Source: Anodontia alba
Taxonomy: Eukaryota > Mollusca > Bivalvia > Lucinida > Lucinidae
Length of the DNA: 64,000 nucleotides
Direction: 5' to 3'
NCBI GenBank assembly: GCA_964016985.1
Contig: OZ024826.1
Coordinates: 58,294,235 to 58,358,234, forward strand
Of this stretch, positions 63,725-64,000 are shown one piece after another (the stretch's first letter is position 1; the number at the start of each line of letters is the position of its first letter). The notes beneath the pieces are model-generated. The model was not told the DNA's origin and did not search any database. It worked only from the letters and a program-made list of their open reading frames with translations. Position numbers and translations under genes: made by a program.

Positions 63725-63863
63725 GAAATTCTTCTGATAGCTCAAGAAATCAATTAAGGGATATTTTAGGGATTTGTTGTAATTTATCATGAAAATGTAT
63801 GTTGTGTCTACTCATTAGAATCACCTCATAGAGGAGGTTTTAATCAGTACACTCAATATACAA
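63725..63863 (-). mobile_element. Fam-D MITE, cut by Fam-A copy 22
   Basis: AAATTCTTCTGATAGCTCAA, GTATGTTGTGTCTACTC, TTAGAATCACCTCATAGAGG and TACACTCAATATACA are the Fam-D left part in minus orientation. It then meets a Fam-A start. Confidence 0.75.
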
Positions 63864-64000
63864 CATTACGAAAACACGCCTATTCAAATATATTGAAAAT
63901 TTCACTACCAAAAACTGAAAGTTTTCAGATAAAAATTCAGATAGTTTTGATATTTCTGCTCAAAAACATAGATTGTGGGTACTGGTTAGAACTGCCTCGC
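63864..64000 (+). mobile_element. Fam-A MITE, copy 22, cut by window end
   Basis: CATTACGAAAACACGCCTAT through GGTTAGAACTGCCTCGC. The hairpin's right arm lies beyond the window. Confidence 0.9.

Overview
This 64 kb window looks like repeat-dense intergenic or intronic DNA from an animal, most likely a bivalve mollusc. The base composition is AT-rich. There are no operon-like ORFs. Microsatellites, tRNA-derived SINEs, Penelope-type and LINE fragments, a pogo/Tigger-type transposase relic and dozens of palindromic MITE-like elements are present. A 2.3 kb repeat at the right end, starting with an AAGAGGCCC-type motif and carrying inverted GCTCACCTGAG ends, resembles repeats I associate with bivalve genomes. 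The taxonomic call is inference and no intact host gene was recognised.

The dominant component is one MITE-like family, called Fam-A here. It is about 280 bp, with ends CATTACGAAAACACGCCTAT and a central hairpin built on TTAGAACCGCCTC. I count 23 complete, partial or interrupted copies. Other inverted-repeat families are: Fam-B, D and E (pogo/Tigger-like CAGT ends with TA duplications); Fam-C, K1 and K2 (TTAA duplications); Fam-G, I, J, L, M, N and O (other ends); and Fam-F, which has the same central hairpin as Fam-A.

Layout. 0-13 kb: scattered Fam-A, J, K1 and M copies, a GC-rich 105-bp hairpin (Fam-N) and a dispersed repeat (Fam-T). 13-17 kb: a head-to-head SINE pair, a three-level nest (E containing A containing B) and a second E. 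18-25 kb: F, J, D, B, Fam-A interrupted by Fam-C, a SINE, and a hairpin > D > A nest. 25-31 kb: Penelope GIY-YIG relic, K1, B, LINE relic and Fam-O. 32-33.5 kb: a 51-bp minisatellite with 102-bp higher-order periodicity. 34-35.5 kb: hAT-like MITE and broken pogo/Tigger-type transposase. 37.9-44.5 kb: a three-unit 2.1 kb tandem array bounded and punctuated by four Fam-A copies. 44.5-52 kb: SINE with a 12-bp duplication, a second Fam-N hairpin, a possible GPCR-like last exon on the minus strand (the only host-gene candidate), K2, L and A copies. 54-57 kb: Penelope reverse transcriptase relic, tandem repeats and a 43-bp-class minisatellite. 58-64 kb: A, an iteron-like hairpin, and a 3.7 kb Fam-E copy swollen by A, G and H insertions.

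The most unusual pattern is modularity. One ~70-bp hairpin (alpha, TTAGAAYCGCCTC core) sits at the centre of at least four element families with different ends. A second hairpin (beta, CAAACAGTGTAGACC core) sits inside TTAA-type and hAT-like elements and also alone. The nesting gives a relative chronology: beta hairpin before D, D and E before A, and A before B, C, G and H.
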